NCBI GenBank assembly: GCA_013397695.1
Contig: VYZI01000002.1
Coordinates: 9,406,660-9,470,659, forward strand
Source: Centropus unirufus
Lineage: Eukaryota > Chordata > Aves > Cuculiformes > Centropidae
Direction: 5' to 3'
DNA length: 64,000 nucleotides
In this document: positions 60,955 through 64,000 of the stretch, piece after piece
How the letters are laid out: each line of letters opens with the position of its first letter
How positions within the stretch are numbered: position 1 is the first letter of the stretch
Position numbers and translations under genes: made by a program
Notes under the pieces: model-generated
Seen by the model: the letters and a program-made list of their open reading frames with translations, nothing else
Databases searched by the model: none
What the model was told of the DNA's origin: nothing

Positions 60955-61560
60955 AATGAGGCCCACTTCACTTCATCCACTCTAGAGAGGAGGCAAAAGA
61001 ACTTATCAGTAAAGATTGAGGCAAAATAATTGTTTAGTATCTCAGTCTCTCCCTTGTCTCTTCTTACCAGTTTACCAGTCATATTAATCAGAGGAATTAT
61101 ACTTTCTTTGATCTTCCTTTTTCTGGCTACGTACCTGTTGAAGTCCTTCTAATTCTTTGCATCCCTTATGAAGTTCAGCTCCAGCATGCCTTGGCCTTCT
61201 TGACCCCATGCCTACACAGGCAGTGCCCCCGTGCTCTTCCCAGGATAATTGTTCCTGCTTCCACTGCATGTACATTTCCTTCTTGCCTTTTAGTTTGAAC
61301 AGCAGGTCTTAACTTCATCCATGCCACTTTCTCACCTTCCTTTACTTATTTCTTACAGATGGGGACAAAGAGCTCTTGCACTATATGGAAAACGTCCTTA
61401 AAATATCTACCAGCTCTCTTCTGTTCCCTTGTCCCCCAGGGAAGTTTCCCCAGGGATCCTATTGACTAACTCTGTGAAGGGCTGGAACATTGCATTTCTA
61501 AAATTCAAGGATTTTACTCTTCACCTGTCCCATATCCCTCAGGACTTCAAGGGATTATTT
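60955..61560 (-). mobile_element. CR1 ORF2 N-terminal/linker fragment, minus strand
   Basis: Unlike the other copies, this fragment comes from the 5' side of RT. On the minus strand 61084-61275 encodes M-Y-M-Q-W-K-Q-E-Q-L-S-W-E-E and related linker peptides homologous to 56154-56405. Further upstream (plus 61370-61560) the antisense of CR1-like sequence continues: CCCCCAGGGAAGTTTCCCCAGGGATCCTATTGACTAACTCTGTGAAGGG (about 61434-61482), which I recognise from avian repeats. It lacks the 3' terminus, so it is not a simple 5'-truncated insertion; the 3' part was lost or lies elsewhere. Borders are approximate. Confidence 0.65.
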
Positions 61561-61677
61561 TTCCATATATCCGATCAGTGGATCTGCTGCATATAATACT
61601 GGACATGTTCAGGGATATTGCTACTGTGTTTTGTTCCAATGATCCCTTGGGTTTCTACCCTAAATAATGCAGAAAAA

Positions 61678-61706
61678 ACACACACACACACACATACACA
61701 CACACC
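61678..61706. repeat. (CA)n microsatellite
   Basis: About fourteen CA units with one ATAC interruption (ACACACACACACACACATACACACACAC). Able to form Z-DNA and usually length-polymorphic. The minus-strand frame 61575-61784 reads it as a V-C-V-C repeat, an artefact. Confidence 0.95.
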
Positions 61707-64000
61707 AAAAATCACAAAAGAAATAATGGAAACCAAAAAAGTCTTCTCCAAATATCTATAATTAGTGAAATAAATTGCAAGCACTGTACTAACATTTTTT
61801 TTATTTCATACAGTATGCGTCTGGTGTTGATCTTTCATTAAAAGAAAGGATAAAGTCCTAATGAACACTAATAAAAATAAATACAGTCAATTGTTAAATT
61901 ATTTTTATATAATCCAACTAAAAGCAAGTATTTTTGGTGTAACAAGAACATTAGTAATTAATGTTGTTTACTAATTCAGATAGTTTAGATTCTCTCTAAT
62001 ACAACAATGTCCCTTTTCTGCATTTGCTGATAATTGTTACCAGTAAATTACACCATGATTAATCAATGCAAGTATAATACTGTTAAGTACTGTTACTGTG
62101 TCATGTTATTTGCATGCACTGTGACTTTCTGAAGCGTGCTGTGGCAGAGGTTTTCAGCATGTGAAGAAAATTAGTCACATGATAGCAGCATTTATACCGC
62201 CTGTCAAATACCTTTTGGATGTTGTCTAGATGTCTGTATAAAGATAATGAAAGAAAGTTCATTCAGAGATATCAGATAAGAAAGTTTGCTATGTTGATTT
62301 CTCAGAGGCGTTTTTCCTAAGCTTCTGAAATATTCTTCTCAAAATTAACAAGTCTTGAATGACTAAGGTGAAATTTCAAGTGCTCCCTTTAGTTCACTAG
62401 ATCAAATGTAATCCTATTAGCATTTTCATAGTGTAAACCACCAAAACTAAAGTATTTTATGTAGGTATGTAAATATTTAGTAGAAAACAATTATCCTATT
62501 GTCCTCCTAATCCTGGCAATGACAAGGAAGCAAGCAAGCAAACAAGTAAATCAATCAACAAACCTAATATTAGATTTTATTCCCAGCAAAACAGTGTGGT
62601 GTTTACAAGGACAGGAAATCACAGGCTAGAAGTTCAAAGTGCTAACAAATGAAACAAAGGTAGATTCACAGAAGTAACTAATGGTAGTGTAGCGGTGCGT
62701 ATCAGTTTCACAGCAGATGTCTTTGGAAGTGCAGCAGAAAGCACCTTCCACACACTCACATCTTTCCACTACAGAAAGATTTGAGATAAGCATGGACATA
62801 AAGTGCTGAAGTCTTGCCTTGCTGCCTCAGAGTCATGAACAGCACTAGTGCAGCCATGTTTCTCAACATAATACCTGGTAGAAGGGTACCAATTTCATCA
62901 TTAAATCAGTATGTTTCTCGGGATGCTTTTTGATGAGAAACAACAGACATGCTAGATATGTTAATTATGGCAGAGACCCAGTCTAATGTATCATCTTTGG
63001 TTGTTTAATAAATAAATGTCTGCTCATATAACACATACAACTTCATATTCTAGCTCTTATTTAGCTTTGTTCTTACTCCTGCCATTATCTTCTTCTGCTA
63101 CCTTTCATACTTTCTAGTGTTTTCTTGAAAACAAAAGTTGAAAACTAATCCAAGAGTAAATTATCCATTTAGTATCAGTTTTTCTTAGAAAGACCATTAA
63201 TATGACTTTGTAATGGCTATAATTTGTACCAGAATGAGAAATCAAGTAAGCATGAAGTGATGAAGCATACCACTACTCACTAGCAAATCTTTATAACAAT
63301 TTATAATGTAATTCACACAGGTCAAATGCCTGTTTTTCAGCATGCATGGCTTGCAAGGTATGCAGAAAGAAGCCATTTGAATCAATAACAAATAAAAATT
63401 TACTTATCACTGAAAAAAAACATCAGGTGTTTCACTCCCTTAAAACTCCATTGTCTTTTCTATTGGTTTTGACTGCAGGTAACCTATATCCAAGCACTGC
63501 TCAAAAGTTCACTCTGAGATTATCAGAAAGCAACTGTATTTTACTTTTGAATGTAAGCATCAGTATGGCACATAGTATCAGATACATATCAAACTATAAG
63601 GATAAAAAGCACTTTGTGAGAAAACGTTGAGCTGCAGTGTCTACATGATGTCTTTTAGCTGTGTGCTATTTATTTCTTCACAAATATGTATTTAAGGAAG
63701 AATAAAGAATATGTAGGAGAAAAAGGAGTGAAGGAGTAGTGAGTGGATAAACTATCGATATTGGGCAGAAGTTAGAATCTTCATCAATATCTACTATGTG
63801 TGATATTGGTTGAGTGATTATATTCCTTTATTTTACAGTTGTCATGAGTCTGATATATCCTAATGGAACAAATTTTGTGATTATTCACCTTTTACATTAT
63901 TTAACAGCATTTAATAGGTAAAACATGAAGATCCCGTATTTGGATGAAGAATTGTAAGTGATATTCCCACTATTTAACAAGGACATACCAAATTGAGGCA
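61707..64000. other. Unique AT-rich DNA, no gene seen
   Basis: No supported gene or transposon to the end of the window. A short (AAGC/AAAC) run lies at about 62528-62565. The plus-strand frame 63346-63630 (94 codons) has no motif I recognise. Confidence 0.5.

Overview
The window looks like AT-rich, non-coding nuclear DNA from a bird. The main reason is its repeats. At least ten pieces are recognisable as CR1 non-LTR retrotransposons (the dominant LINE of birds and other sauropsids). Several of these end in the CR1-type 3' terminus resembling ATTCTATGATTCT. There is also a clean solo retroviral LTR of class II (ERVK-like) type and four further LTR-like blocks. All family names come from recognising sequence patterns, not from a database search. 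A 95-base run of N at 51304-51398 shows that this is a draft assembly.

I find no host protein-coding gene I can support. The open frames longer than about 100 codons are mostly CR1 reverse-transcriptase remnants, their antisense shadows, or artefacts across the N gap. The window is therefore either intergenic (gene desert) or lies inside a long intron; the sequence alone does not decide. A few splice-like pairs (best 14027-14126) are listed as weak exon candidates.

Layout. 1-4171: unique AT-rich DNA. 4172-10835: four CR1 fragments (one plus, three minus) separated by short unique spacers. 10836-20139: mostly unique. 20140-20545: a decayed CR1, followed by a cruciform-capable palindrome cluster. 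22340-24215: the most informative locus, an old CR1 (A) split by a second CR1 3' fragment (B), which is itself split by a 462-bp solo LTR flanked by a 6-bp target duplication. 24308-24962 and 27145-28410: minus-strand CR1s. 28478-28549: a 9-bp x 8 minisatellite. 35445-35534: a pure 90-base purine tract. 37440-40170: an LTR-like block with three related palindromes, then a copy of an LTR-like avian repeat. 43520-45190: an ancient CR1/L3-like relic and a decayed CR1. 47704-48270: an LTR-like block and a tiny CR1 with an inverted 5' part. 55150-58047: an LTR-like block with a long polypyrimidine tract, then the longest CR1 (1.9 kb). 60448-61706: another LTR, a CR1 ORF2 N-terminal piece and a (CA)n microsatellite. 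The remainder is unique AT-rich DNA.

Nothing in the window works as a gene system. The CR1 copies are 5'-truncated, frameshifted and usually damaged in catalytic RT motifs; the LTRs have no internal retroviral genes. The value of the window is as a record of retrotransposition (nesting order, a twin-priming-like inversion, a microhomology deletion) and as a source of candidate regulatory sequence carried by LTRs. I did not find a convincing new biological system.
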